Shown here one piece after another: positions 1-10,767 of a stretch of DNA of 64,000 bases. Origin of the DNA: Isoetes taiwanensis (Eukaryota; Streptophyta; Lycopodiopsida; Isoetales; Isoetaceae). Where the stretch lies: contig JAJEKV010000030.1 in NCBI GenBank assembly GCA_021234155.1, positions 8,908,390 through 8,972,389 on the forward strand. The letters run 5' to 3'. Made by a program: the position numbers and the translations under genes. The notes beneath the pieces are model-generated. The model saw only the letters and a program-made list of their open reading frames with translations. It was not told where the DNA came from and did not search any database. Numbering within the stretch: the stretch's first letter is position 1; every line of letters starts with the position of its first letter.

Positions 1-1629
1 CTTCAATCCACACATATGTGATCTTATTATATACATAAGGTAGAATGCTTTGTCATCTTAATATTGAATGTAACATATCCCTAGTGCTGAAGCTTGCTTT
101 GCAGTTTTTTTTTTATGACTTCTTACATTGCATTAAAATTTGGTAAGATGTTTGTGACTTTCGTTAAAAATACCTGCCCAACTTATATCAAACAATTGTT
201 TTATTCATAAAACACTAGAATCATTAGGATCCCAATAAAAATAAAACCATTGCAAACCCAAAAGCATTTTTTGGGTTGACCCTAAAGGGCAAACCCTTGT
301 TCATGCGAGCATGTGAGGATATTCCAATAATATACTGGTATATTCTATGTGACTGGCCTAAACTTGCTATTGCAGATAATCTCCATGTACTTCCCACTAT
401 AGTAGAGATGCTCTAATCGGAGCCTCGAGTCTGCATCTCAAACCTACAATGGTGTACTCAAAATGAAGGTTACTCAGGAGATTCTGCAATATGGATGATT
501 GTATGTATTTGGATTTGACTGTCATCTGAAGACTGCATACTCGCTGACAAACATAATACATCATGAAAACCGTGTTACGAGTAGATATCAGCCAGAAAAG
601 AAATATGACAATTATAAAACATGGTTTGGGTATCTCATTCAGGATGCACTTATGAGGAGATATGGTATCATCTCCAAGATTGTGGACTGCCCTATATGAT
701 GAGCAACTTAAATAAGGTCTGCTAATAAATGGTGCTATCACAGCTTGTGCGTCCTTGAAGAAGATATTCCCACTATAAAAAAAGTGGTCCACATAGGTAG
801 TTTTGGGAGGTTAAAGCAGAGGAAATGGGCAGAAATGTGCCATATGGCTGCAAGACATTGACAGGAACATTAGCCTTATATTCTGTGATGGTTCTTGACA
901 AGTCAAATCCTGCTATGGTAATGAATAGATCACTTTCTTGTTTCTGTCCTGCTTGCAGGATAATGTAATGGGAAAGTTGTTAAAAAATCAGTACATGATG
1001 CACCAAAAACAAGGTGATGCGCACGAGGGGTTGCCCTTCGATGGCCCGAGAGTGTGTTTTCATGGGTTCTGTTTCGTTCTTTTGTATTGGGTCCTGTTTT
1101 GTGTGTTGGCAGGTCACCAGCACAGCATTGCTACTGTACATCCTTTGCTTTAATTACCCTTCTTACTAATGTCGAATACAACCTTTGTTGCCAATCCCCA
1201 GCTTGCTTGGAGCTATCCTCCAGTATATTGTTGTTACATGTGGGGAAGCTTCCATGAAGTAATATGGCACTGTTAAGTTTCTGCCCAATGAACCTTTATT
1301 GTTATTATTCATCATTGAGAAACTGCACTGACCAACCCATCAATTCCATCTGACATGAAATAGAAAAATATCTTTAGGCGAATACAACAGAACCATGAGT
1401 AATAACTATTCAATACCCATATACAGGACCAAGGAACCAGTTTGAGAAAAACCTATAAACTTTTTTGTTTTCCACATTAACATTATTATACGCTGTAAAA
1501 TGGGCTTTGGTAGCACAACATGTACTCTCTACTATAAAGACCCTAAGAGTTAAGATTCATAGACATTTGAAGCATTTTTCATCCATTGTACTGAACAACC
1601 AATACATAACAACCAATACAACCAATACA
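1..1629. other. Gene-poor stretch, no supported gene
   Basis: Short open frames here (for example 499-699 plus and 397-792 minus) show no recognisable domain and overlap each other on opposite strands. The only identifiable content is a partial dispersed repeat near 235-380. A/T-rich simple sequence and a short AACCAATACAT tandem run (about 1600-1640) precede the MITE that follows. Confidence 0.5.
235..380 (+). repeat. Partial copy (C) of a dispersed repeat
   Basis: The run from TTTTTTGGGTTG through the GGCAAACCCTTGTTCAT and ATATACTGGTATATTC segments to AAACTTGCTATTG aligns in order with 46965-47085. It is a shorter and more diverged relative of copies 5068-5560 and 46912-47370. It was identified by eye only. 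Confidence 0.5.
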
Positions 1630-2084
1630 TAACAACCAATACATAACTACTATAAACATTAATTAACACAAACCATTACATCCAACACATTCAAATTAAA
1701 ATCCCCCTGAAACCCCCTTTGGTTTGGGTGCATATTCACACGGGGGGTGATGTAGGGCAGCGAGAGCCCCTAAAATTATATTTCGCGTACAAAATCAACG
1801 CTATATAGTATATTAGCTTAAATCTTATAGTATTTTGCAAATCTTGTTATACAGTATAGCAAAATTTGTACATGCATACCCCACAAACGAGGAACTTTAT
1901 GTACGGTGTAGATTGAGGAATAAAGGTGTTATATGCCCATCCAACAGCTCTCGATGCCCGGAGTCACCCCCCGTGTGAATATGCACCCAAACCAAAGGGG
2001 GTTTCAGGGGGATTTTAATTTGAATGTGTTGGATGTAATGGTTTGTGTTAATTAATGTTAATAGTAGTTATGTATTGGTTGTTA
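1630..2084. mobile_element. MITE with long terminal inverted repeats
   Basis: Sequence 1630-1749 is the near-exact reverse complement of 1964-2084, giving arms of about 120 bp. Weaker pairing continues inward to about 1772/1942, leaving a loop of roughly 170 bp. There is no coding capacity. A long-armed foldback of about 455 bp is typical of a non-autonomous DNA element. I could not identify a target duplication, because the left flank is a short tandem repeat of the same terminal sequence. The superfamily is not assigned. Confidence 0.8.
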
Positions 2085-2261
2085 TATTAGAAATTTTTTT
2101 TGGGCCCTTCGGGCCCTAATGAAATCAATCATAGGTAAATGAAGTAGAGAACATTTGTAATGATGTCTCCAAGCAAAGAGAAAAAAACAAGGAAAAAAGA
2201 ATAAGAGATTAACCAAAGACATTGCATGTCTTAAAAGTGCAGAAACCAAAGAAGTGGGCCG

Positions 2262-2905
2262 GATTCATGCTATGAACCAAGCAAATTTGGATATTCTTAA
2301 TGGCACAGCTAAGAGCAATAAAGTTAGCTGGTGATAAACTTAAAATTACAGGTTTTTTACTGGAAACAGCCAACAAGGCTCAAACATAGGCAGACATAGC
2401 AAATCAAATTACATTGGAGCCATGAGCATCCGACTACCTGTAAGCTACTGCCAAATATAATCTGCTGCCTTCCATGTGTTTCGAACAAGCAAATTTGGAT
2501 ATTGTGAATGGCACAGCTAAGAGCAATAGCTAGTGACAAACTTAAAATTATAGTTTTTTTTACTGAAAACAGCCAACAAGCCTCAAACATAGGTAGACTT
2601 GGACATAGCAAATCAAATTATGTTGTAGCCATGAGCATCTGGATACCTGCAAGCTGCTACCAAATATAATATGTTGCCTTCCATGTGTTGCAACAAGCAA
2701 ATTTGGATATTGTTGGCACAGCTAAGCGCAAGAAAGTTAGCTGGTGATGAACTTAAAATTACACGTTTTTTTACTGGAAACAGCCAACAAGCTTCAAACA
2801 TAGGTAGATTCGGATATATCAAATCAAATTATGTGATAGCCATGAGCATGTGGCTACCTGTAAGCTGCTGCCAAATATAATCTGCTGCCTTCCATGTGTT
2901 TCAAC
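2262..2905. repeat. Three tandem copies of a ~215-bp unit
   Basis: Three head-to-tail units start near 2277, 2484 and 2694, each opening with CAAGCAAATTTGGATATT. Each contains ACTGGAAACAGCCAACAAG and closes with CTGCCTTCCATGTGTT. Open frames on the minus strand across this block are by-products of the repeat. The last unit abuts the 3' end of the HD-Zip relic, so the unit may have come from that locus. Confidence 0.85.
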
Positions 2906-2924
2906 CGTTTTCTGGAAATTTTCT

Positions 2925-3470
2925 GGATTGAGATGGCTTTGATGCTTACTTCGTCTTTTAGTCTGGCATTCTCTATCCGAAGCTGTTGTTCATCAAAAGA
3001 CATCTCCCGCAGTGTTACTGGATCTCCACAGCTTGGGCAGGAAGCATTCTTCAAGGTTTCTCGCAGTGTAATATTTTCAGCTCGAAGTTTTTCGTTCTCG
3101 GCCCTCAGAAGTGAATTTTCGGCCCTTTCCTGCTGAGCCTGCAAAACCACTTTCATCAAAGTTTTAGGACACATTCGAGCTGGATTTTATCCCATTTGCA
3201 CGCAAAACAAATTGCCACAAAACTATGGTAAGATTCCGGTCGTTTCGAGCAAATTTGCAGCATAATTTCAGCATAGATTCTAGTTGAGTTTAAGGTTAAG
3301 CCATGAATCAAGACCTTCATCTGGGTTCTACGATTTTGAAACCAAAACTTGACTTGACGAGCCGAAAGACCCAAATCCTTGCTAAGCTGCTGCCGCTGTC
3401 TGTTTATCATCCGGATGTGGACTCGCGCAAATCCGATCCAGCTTCGTGGCAAGAGTAAACTGCAGGATCC
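2925..3470 (-). pseudogene. HD-Zip class IV homeobox gene remnant
   Basis: Read on the minus strand, this encodes the second half of a homeodomain ending ARQVKFWFQNRRTQMK, then the class IV zipper-loop-zipper region ([21 protein letters not shown], a cysteine pair in SCPSCGDP, then [13 protein letters not shown]). The two parts are separated by a 176-bp GT-AG intron at 3314-3139 that joins QMK to AQQER in phase. HD-Zip IV proteins are epidermal and shoot transcription factors with a START domain after the zipper. No START domain follows here, and the frame runs into a tandem repeat. The homeodomain is also broken: CASPHPDDKQ and QQLSKDLG lie in different frames, one base apart near 3405. This is a truncated, frameshifted pseudogene. 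Confidence 0.85.
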
Positions 3471-4074
3471 AGCTAGAGGAAGCTGCGTTTTCGGGAGGTT
3501 TATAGGGTAAACGTACAGAGCGGACTTTTTCGCTCATCTGGGATGTTCTCAATATGTTAAGCAAAGACAAATTCTGCTTGACACAAAGAGCAACAGAAAT
3601 ACAAAAACTTGATACCTTTGTGGAAGCTAGTTCACCGCCCATGCTCGCCCTAAACTCTGAAGTCCCTCACTCACAGCCATATCCAACGCAAAGCTTGATA
3701 AAAAAATTACAAACCCTAAAATTAAAACCCCCGAGGCCTGCATGCAATGCCCACCATAAAAAATACATGAAAAAAAATACATGGGTGCCCACCATTGGCA
3801 GAAAATGTTAAAACCACTGTTGGGGTATGCGCACTCTAGATGTACTGATCTGTACATCCCATGGAATACGCCCATGAAATCATATAAAAACCATGTTAAA
3901 AAACGTACAAAAATACAAAAACAACCCCCTGTTATTGTGCTACATATTGATTCTGCAGAATCAACAGTATTCTCAAGCATTTCCTCAAACAGCAACATTG
4001 CCTCCACAAGTCCCTGTCGAGACAACATCATATAATCATGGTAGTCTTTCCCAATATGGGCAGTTGTCTTCTAC

Positions 4075-4975
4075 ATGAAACTGTTTCAAATTATGCCTGA
4101 GAGAAATGTTATCTCTTGGAATGTCATAGTTATTGCCCATCCCAAATGTGACTTTATAGAATATTATACTACGTGTATTAACATTGCAGAGCCAGCTCAG
4201 AGAAGCATATCTGATGTTTCAACAAATGCTTGAGCATTTGCATAATTTCATAATTGCAGGATATGCCCAGGAAGGGCAGTTGAGAGATGCACTCTGTCTC
4301 TTCTAACAGATGCCAAAGAGAGCAATCTCTTGGAACACCATGATGATAATTTATGCCCAACAAAGACAGTTAATGGAGGCTTTGCATCTAATTTACTAAA
4401 TGCCTCAGTTTGACATGTTCTTATGGATGCCTTGATTTCAGCGTGTGCTCATCTAGGACGCTTTGAGAAGGCCGTTAAAATGTTTGATTTGACGTGTCAC
4501 ACCATCACGGAATACAATGATAACCATATTGTAGGAATGGGATGGATGAAATATTGCATCAGGCTTATTTCAGAAAATGCCAATGAAAGATGTGATCATA
4601 GAATACCTTGATTACATCCTTTTCTGTGAGTGGGACAAGTCCATGAAGGTCTCCAGCTTTACAATCAGATGCCTTACCAAGACATAACCTCATGTAATGC
4701 TATAATTTCTGCCTATGTCCAGAATGGGCAACATAAAAATGATGTGGAACTCTTCTCTAATATGTCACAAACAAATAGGGTGTCTTGGAATGTGGCCATT
4801 TCTGTGCTTTCTCAGCAAGAAAAACTTGATCTGTCTCTTCAACTTTTCAAACATATGCAGGTGCCATCATGTTCCTTTGAGGAATTTCCTAAATTTTTGT
4901 GTTTTTGTCAACAAGCCATGGCACAACAGAAATATATGCAATGCCTCTATATGCTATGCAATACAAATTAGCATA
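4075..4975 (+). pseudogene. Degenerate PPR gene fragment
   Basis: Successive pieces in shifting plus-strand frames carry PPR S-motif hallmarks: MPERNVISWNV near 4097, a GYAQEGQLRDALCLF piece near 4260, MPKRAISWNTMM near 4310, then LMDALISACAHLGRFEKAVKMF near 4420. A cleaner block at 4630-4900 reads LQLYNQMPYQDITSCNAIIS and onward. Stop codons interrupt at least two places in the 4290-4400 block, and frame changes occur between blocks. PPR proteins bind organelle RNA; this copy cannot encode one. A Gln/Ser-rich frame with a plausible 3' splice site just upstream (about 3959-4078) is unrelated and unassigned. Confidence 0.8.
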
Positions 4976-5067
4976 TCTTTAGCTTAAATCTAGCGAGTCT
5001 ATAGTCTATTAGATAGTAAGTAAATCAGAAAAAACGAGCTTGTTCTAAAAACAAAAATCTATACCGC

Positions 5068-5560
5068 AGCTTTATGCAACAACAAAGCTTGGTGTAGCCT
5101 CAAACTCAGAGCTCCATTCCATACTGCTTGGTTGTTGACCTCGCAGTTCCACATAAAAAGTGGCATGCCCCGAAGACATGCGGCAAAGGAAATGTTCCTA
5201 TTGTGGTTTTACGGCCCGAGCTGGACTATAGGAAGAAGTATGGAGGCAGATGAGAAGAATCATGATCAGAAACAACTGTTAAGTTACTAAATAAATGCTC
5301 AATCAAGGAGCACCAATTAGCCGGTGTGGCTGGCCAACAACAGCGGCCACCGCCAGTTTACACCCAATAGCAAGTTTAAAAGCAGTCATTGGCATATTCC
5401 TGGCATATACTGACATATACCTGGAATATGCTATAAGCCCACATGAATGAGGGCTTGCCCCCTAGGGGGAACCCAAAAAACTCAATAGACTAACCGCCTG
5501 CGTTAACCAGCAATATTGCAATAAAAACAATCCTTATTAAATAATAAGGAATCCAACCCC
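5068..5560 (-). repeat. Dispersed repeat copy B (inverted relative to copy A)
   Basis: This roughly 490-bp segment is the reverse complement of 46912-47370 with only scattered substitutions. Matching landmarks include CCTTTGCCGCATGTCTTCG, GTGTAAACTGGCGGT and the terminal ATAAGGATTGTTTTTATTG on the copy A strand. No long open frame is shared, so a non-coding element (solo LTR, MITE or similar) is more likely than a gene. Its end lies about 40 bp outside the left inverted repeat of the putative 15.5-kb element. Confidence 0.8.
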
Positions 5561-5599
5561 GAAAGGGGAGCCAGTATTTCACCCGTCAAATTGCAGTTA

Positions 5600-5631
5600 A
5601 ACCATCATTCAATTAAATTGGGATTATGTCT
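5600..5631 (+). repeat. Left 32-bp terminal inverted repeat
   Basis: It begins AACCATCATTCAATTAA and is matched in reverse complement by 21046-21077 with 31 of 32 positions identical. I noticed no other copy in the window. Confidence 0.7.
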
Positions 5632-5835
5632 TGATTTTGGGACAAATTTCATATTGCAATTTTTTATTAATTTGATAAAAGTCACTATACGTTAACATAT
5701 AATCACACACCTTAATTTAAATTCACACCTTAACTTCAAATTACAAAATCATATATGACACTGCTCAAGTAGTACACAACTTTTATTAACTGTGATTGAT
5801 ACATAGTAATGTAGAAAATATATTTACATAGTTTT

Positions 5836-6549
5836 TCATTTTTCCACCAGCATCCCCAAGGATATGAGAACCTTACTCCTTACATCCTGAGGTATTGTAA
5901 CTCTCGCTGTTTTACTTGGAATAGTTTTTGGAGTCCACGAGTACAATACGATTTCAATGTCTAGCCAAAGATCAGGATCACTAGGATTTCTCCTCCACCT
6001 CTTTGTCCAACAATCTGAATATCTTTCTTTATCGGTGACATTAGTCAACTGGTGCACTGGACACCACCATTCCACATGCACCTTATTGAAGTTAACATCA
6101 CCTTCTTCTTTGCAAATATCTGAGATGGTGTATCCCAACCACACCGGATAGGTCTGTAAATCTGCTGGTTTTACTACCACAAATTGGTGGCACTCCACGT
6201 CAGTTGCTAGTTCATAAATATCTAGGCCTAGATATTTTGGCCAATCTTTCTTAGGACCAGGAGCATGGGCCTTAACAATGCTACTAATAGTGCCATCATC
6301 TTCCTCAGCACTTGCTAATGTCCTCCACCTTCTTTTAGGGAGCCACCCTTCAGTCAATTCTTCAGAGGATGTGTCTACCTCATCCAACAAGTTAATCACC
6401 TTCTTCCAGTAATCTATCAATGCACGATTAGTGTCATCAGAATTAGTTTGCCAATGCTTGATGTAGTCATTGATGCCATCCTGGGTCAATCCCACTTGCT
6501 TCATTTCTGTAGTAGGTTTTAGAGCTTTTGGTTGACCTGGAGGTATCAT
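5836..6549 (-). pseudogene. C-terminal part of the DUF7869-like protein, frame-broken
   Basis: A 237-codon frame begins just after the stop of the upstream 711-aa frame and lies one base out of register with it. Both frames carry a stop around 6566, so the join is disrupted. Visible features are an acidic EDDGT stretch and a tryptophan-rich segment (VHVEWWCPVHQL, then RWRRNPSDPDLWLDIEI) that predicts a folded beta-rich domain. Position and absence of its own upstream region suggest it is the C-terminus of the same protein rather than a second gene. No motif lets me assign a function to this part alone. Confidence 0.6.
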
Positions 6550-6568
6550 AGGCTTGCCATGCGCATCT

Positions 6569-8704
6569 CTATGCTAGATTTCTGCCCCTCCTCTCCACTT
6601 CTCCTCTGAAGGTCTCATCTTCCATTGCATGATTGGAATCGCATCTCTCACCCAAAAAGTGAATTGAAGGGCCTTCCATGTCTTCAGTATAACCTTCCAC
6701 AAAACTCTTCCAATCAGGCACCTCTTCTATGAGAGATCCTATAGGAGATGGAGTAGTGCATCCATGGAATATTTCTAGTAGCCTAGGAAAGTTGGTCACT
6801 GTCTGCTGTCTTAAAACATGACTATATTTTCCAAATAATGCATCCACATCCTCATGAGTATGTCCGGGCATTAGAAACCCGAAATTAACTCTTTCAAAAA
6901 TGCCCACAGCTGTTAAGTAGGATAAGAAAGAAAACATCCATCTGTTCTTATTTTGGCCAGCACAGTTATCAAGTTGCAAGAGCAACCTTCTAGGCAGATC
7001 CCGAGGTTTAGCACGAGATGTTGAAGCTCCAACATGTTCATTAGGTCCATGCCTCCTAAACCTTGCCTTGCTAAACTTTTCAATATTATTCGGGTTTCCA
7101 TCCAACAATGCACTATGTAGTGGCTGGCTAGCTGTAGGGTCCTGGAGGTAACCATTGTAACCATTCTCATAGTTTCTTAAACACCTCATGATACTCCCAA
7201 TATGAAAATTTGGACCATCACTCCACAACTCCAAATTGTAATGCCCATAGTAGGTCTGAGACTGGCCATGCAAGATTGCCCCAGTCATTGAAACCTGCAA
7301 AGGGTATGATCTTCCACATGACTTTGGTATGTACTTGAATTGTGGAAGACAAGTCTTTTGCTGGTCCACCTTGTCATGTATAATACATAGATAGTTATTA
7401 GGTTCCATTGCAGACAAGGTCCTCCACATCCAATAAGTTGATCTACATGATAGTTGATCAGTCATATGGTCCTTCATGTGTTCCCTTATCTTAGCCCTTA
7501 GACTTAGTTGCACAGTCTTATCAAGAGTCTCCTTCAGCTTAGCACACAAATTGCACTTTGCAAAGTTGTTTGAAGTTGCTATGGTCACATGCTTGAAATG
7601 CTTATTCCATAGCCTACTAAAACTGGGCTGGGATATAGAGGCTACTCCAAGTTCCCGAAGCAATGCATTTATTTCCTCTAGTATGCTCTTCTGGGTAGAA
7701 TGGGATGGCAATCTCTTCTCAACAACAACTCTACCCTGTTCATCCTTCTTACTCTTATGTGGCATGTTTTCTGCATTGAACTCCACATACGTTTCAAATA
7801 TTTCCTTTGCAGCTGTAGTCCTAGAGGTTGGTCTTTGCTGGCCAGTGTTCCCATGCAATGCAATTCTAGTTCCATTTTCATGTCTCTTTTGCCAGTTGTG
7901 CCAGGAAGAGGTTGGAATTCCATGTATAGCCATCCATGCTTTCGAACATATCCACTTTCCGTTCAATGGAGATCTTTTTTTCTTCGATCTTTCATCCTGA
8001 ATTGCATAGCCAAATATGGTGTACATGAAATTTCTCCTACTATCACTCTTATGTTCTTGATATGTAGCTCTTGCTCCCACCAACTCCTCTATTGTGAACA
8101 TTCTAACACAAGAGGCCCAACAACATTTACCTCCTCTAACCTTCATCATAGCTTCAGGAGAACAATCATAATCTGACTTGCACCTTTTGGTGGGATAATG
8201 TTTGAAAGATGGAAGTGGCCTCTTGCTACATTGTGTAAACCTTATTGACAATGGTTCTGCATCCATAGAAAACATGTAGTTTTTCTCCAATTGGATACTG
8301 TACCTAGGCCATGCCACAATCATTGCAACCTCTAGTTGCTTCACATAACCTGACCCCTTTTCCTTCCAATTGTCATATAATTTTGAGATTGCCACACCTA
8401 ACCTATCCTCCCCTAATCTTTGATCATTGACTGCATTGATAGGATCTGCTAGAATAATAATCCCTTCTCCTACTACCTCTCTGCTGCATTCATGCAGGAT
8501 GTTGACCTTCTTGTTTTTCCAATCGACTCGATTATAAAGTACAATTTCTTTTCCTTTTGCATCATCCTTTTCTTTGACATTATTCTTCCCTTGGGCATCA
8601 TCCTTGGGTGTCTTTTCCTTTCCTTGGGCATCATTAGCATCATCTGGGGATTTTTCCTTTCCTTGAGGACCATCATTAGGGATACTTTCTTTAGCTTGTT
8701 GCAT
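6569..8704 (-). CDS. DUF7869-like transposon protein, candidate transposase
   Basis: This intact 711-codon frame starts at an ATG preceded by a plausible 3' splice site (TTTTAG), so an upstream exon is possible. The N-terminus (residues 1-55) is a Lys/Asp-rich linker with repeated QGKEKxPxDDA units. Residues 249-268 (WICSKAWMAIHGIP) and 381-390 (FAKCNLCAKL) hold Cys motifs. The C-terminal half has three conserved acidic blocks: IIHDKVDQQKT (D444), LLLQLDNCAGQNKNR (D579) and GHTHEDVDALFG (E618/D619). These match, from memory, the signature of the uncharacterised DUF7869 family, common in repetitive plant loci. Their spacing resembles an RNase-H-like DDE/D transposase core, which is inference. 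The gene reads outward toward the left inverted repeat. Confidence 0.7.
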   Translation of the reverse strand: MQQAKESIPNDGPQGKEKSPDDANDAQGKEKTPKDDAQGKNNVKEKDDAKGKEIVLYNRVDWKNKKVNILHECSREVVGEGIIILADPINAVNDQRLGEDRLGVAISKLYDNWKEKGSGYVKQLEVAMIVAWPRYSIQLEKNYMFSMDAEPLSIRFTQCSKRPLPSFKHYPTKRCKSDYDCSPEAMMKVRGGKCCWASCVRMFTIEELVGARATYQEHKSDSRRNFMYTIFGYAIQDERSKKKRSPLNGKWICSKAWMAIHGIPTSSWHNWQKRHENGTRIALHGNTGQQRPTSRTTAAKEIFETYVEFNAENMPHKSKKDEQGRVVVEKRLPSHSTQKSILEEINALLRELGVASISQPSFSRLWNKHFKHVTIATSNNFAKCNLCAKLKETLDKTVQLSLRAKIREHMKDHMTDQLSCRSTYWMWRTLSAMEPNNYLCIIHDKVDQQKTCLPQFKYIPKSCGRSYPLQVSMTGAILHGQSQTYYGHYNLELWSDGPNFHIGSIMRCLRNYENGYNGYLQDPTASQPLHSALLDGNPNNIEKFSKARFRRHGPNEHVGASTSRAKPRDLPRRLLLQLDNCAGQNKNRWMFSFLSYLTAVGIFERVNFGFLMPGHTHEDVDALFGKYSHVLRQQTVTNFPRLLEIFHGCTTPSPIGSLIEEVPDWKSFVEGYTEDMEGPSIHFLGERCDSNHAMEDETFRGEVERRGRNLA

Positions 8705-8769
8705 GCCATTGACCTAAAACATACAGAAACATAAAATAAGTTAGTACATTCAAAAAACATCTGCAAGGC

Positions 8770-9250
8770 ATGTTTTCAAGAAAAACATACTTTTGAAACT
8801 GTACAAAGACCTCTAAAGAACCTTACCAAGAACATTAAATCTAACACTTTTAACCTTCAAACAAACATTAGACAATATGGTTTTTCAAAATATGTTAGAC
8901 AAATTTTAACTTTAGGGTAGTATGGTTTTTTAAAAACATAATGTTTTTTTTTTTTTAAACATTAGGGTAACATGCTTTTTTAAAAACCATATGGGTAATA
9001 TGGTTTTTCAAAATATTTAAGAGTATGGTTTTTTAACAACTTTAGAGTAAGAATGGTTTTTAATAACATTAGAATAAGAATTGTTTTTTTTTTTAACATT
9101 AGGGTTAGAATGGTTTTTTCTTTAAAACATTAGGGTAAGATGCTATTTTAAAAACCATATGGGTAATATGGTTTTTCAAAGATATGGGTATGGTTTTTCA
9201 AACATATGGGTAATATGCTTTTTTAAAAACCATATGAAAATATGGATTTA
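8770..9250. repeat. Degenerate low-complexity tandem array
   Basis: Imperfect units built from AACATTAGGGTAA, TATGGTTTTTCAAA and AAAACCATATGGGTAATAT recur about ten times. The array occupies the 5' flank of the DUF7869-like gene. There is no coding potential. Confidence 0.75.
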
Positions 9251-10500
9251 GGGGTATTAATGGTTCGCGGCAGTTATTAATTCTCGAACAAAAATCGAGG
9301 CAGTTTGAATGCCTCTTCATCTTTTCCTCTTCAAATTTTTGCATGCCTCTTCGCATTTTTTTCTTCTAATCTAAGCGCGCCTCGGCTGCTTTGTTTCAAA
9401 CTCGGCTTCTCGCCGTTCTTCCGATTCTCTGTTTAGCATGTAAGGAAAGATTTTTGTCTTTGAGTTGTTTTTCTATGTGGATGCAGATATAACAATTTTT
9501 ACTATGATACAGCCTCTTGCGGGATCTTGCTTACGATTCTAGAGCTTTCCAGTGGAAAGAAAGCTTTGATAAATGAGACACAAGGTAGGCATTATAAGGT
9601 TTCTTAAAAATGAAAATGGTGCATTATGTTTTACTATGTGGGCAATGTTTTACTATGTTACTCGGCTTCTCGGCTTTAAAGTCGGCTAATCGGCTTCTCT
9701 GATTCAAACAAGGCTTCAAACAAGGCTATTTGTCGGCTTCTTGGCTTCAAACTCGGCTTCTCGGCTTCAAACATGTTAGAATGATGGGTTTATGATTCTA
9801 AATGGATGGGTTAGAATGAATGGGTTTATGATTCTGAATGGATGGGTTAGAATGAATGGGTTAGAATGAATGTGTTTTAGGGATTGTGAGTGTTTTAGGA
9901 TTCTGAGTGTTTTAGAACAGGCTATGCTTTAGATTAGAACAGGTTAACATTAAGAAGAGGCTATGTTTTAGAAATATGAAACAGATCAGGAATATTATGA
10001 AACAAAACAGATAAATGAAATAGGAATAGCATTATGAACAGATTTTAGTTCATATTGCTATTCCTATTTCATTTATCTGTTCATATTTCTTGCCTAATGT
10101 TCTTGCCATATTTATCTGTTCTTACCCTAATATTTTCAAAAATCAAATAGTCTGTTCTAGATGCAAGGAAAATAGTCTGTTTAGACTATGCAAGGAATAT
10201 AACATCTTACTTTAATTATGCCTAATTGTTCTAGTCTGTTTGTGTGTGCAATACAGTGCATTTAGGAATTCTTGTGCATTCACAAGATTCCTATCTGCTA
10301 TTGCTCTATCTTACTTCATTTATCTGTTCGTATTCCTTGCCTAATGTTCTTGCCATATTTATCTGTTCTTACCCTAATGTTTTAAAAAACAAATAGTCTG
10401 TTCTAGATGCAAGGAAAATAGTCTGTTCAGACTATGCAAGAACAGAAAAGAATATTAGGCAAGGAAAATCATAAGATATGCTTGCATATCATAAGATTGC
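9251..10500. other. Non-coding centre of the putative element
   Basis: No gene is visible. Short repeats dominate: CGGCTTCTCGGCTTCAAAC-type runs (9660-9770), GAATGGGTTAGAATGAATG runs (9780-9870), and a direct repeat of about 125 bp at 10066-10190 and 10313-10437. The region separates the divergent gene sets and could hold their promoters, but I see no decisive core promoter element. Confidence 0.5.
10006..10081. repeat. Perfect 26-bp-arm hairpin
   Basis: Arms 10006-10031 and 10056-10081 are exact reverse complements (starting AACAGATAAATGAAATAGG). The 24-nt loop itself contains a smaller ATGAAC/GTTCAT pairing. The right arm is the start of the 125-bp direct repeat. Confidence 0.85.
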
Positions 10501-10523
10501 TTGCATATCATATGATTGGATGA

Positions 10524-10690
10524 AATCGCGCCAAGCGCGTGTGAAGTAGATTTGTGAAAAAAACACTATAGTAAACGCGCCTGGCGCGTTTTAGATCTGT
10601 GAAAAAAACACTATAGCAAACGCGCCTGGCGCGTTTTAGATCTGTGAAAAAAATACTATAGTAAACGCGCCTGGCGTGTTTTGAATTTTG
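10524..10690. repeat. Tandem array of GC-rich hairpins (family 1)
   Basis: Three units of about 45 bp each hold GTGAAAAAAACACTATAG and an AAACGCGC/CTG/GCGCGTTT hairpin (about 10572-10592, 10617-10637, 10662-10681). A related hairpin with loop CAA precedes them at 10524-10540. The third copy has a C-to-T type change in its right arm. The array lies 80-240 bp upstream of the ATG at 10768. Confidence 0.85.
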
Positions 10691-10767
10691 TATATTTAGA
10701 ATCATTTTCTGGGGAGAGGAATATCATTTGCTAATTAGTTAATTTCTCTCGTTCTAGTGCATTACAC

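Noticed and set aside
7476-8176. Plus-strand frames of 158-174 codons opposite the DUF7869-like gene
   Set aside because: They are antisense shadows of a frame with clear conserved blocks.
10508-10705. 65-codon minus-strand frame with internal peptide repeats
   Set aside because: It is created by the 45-bp tandem hairpin array.
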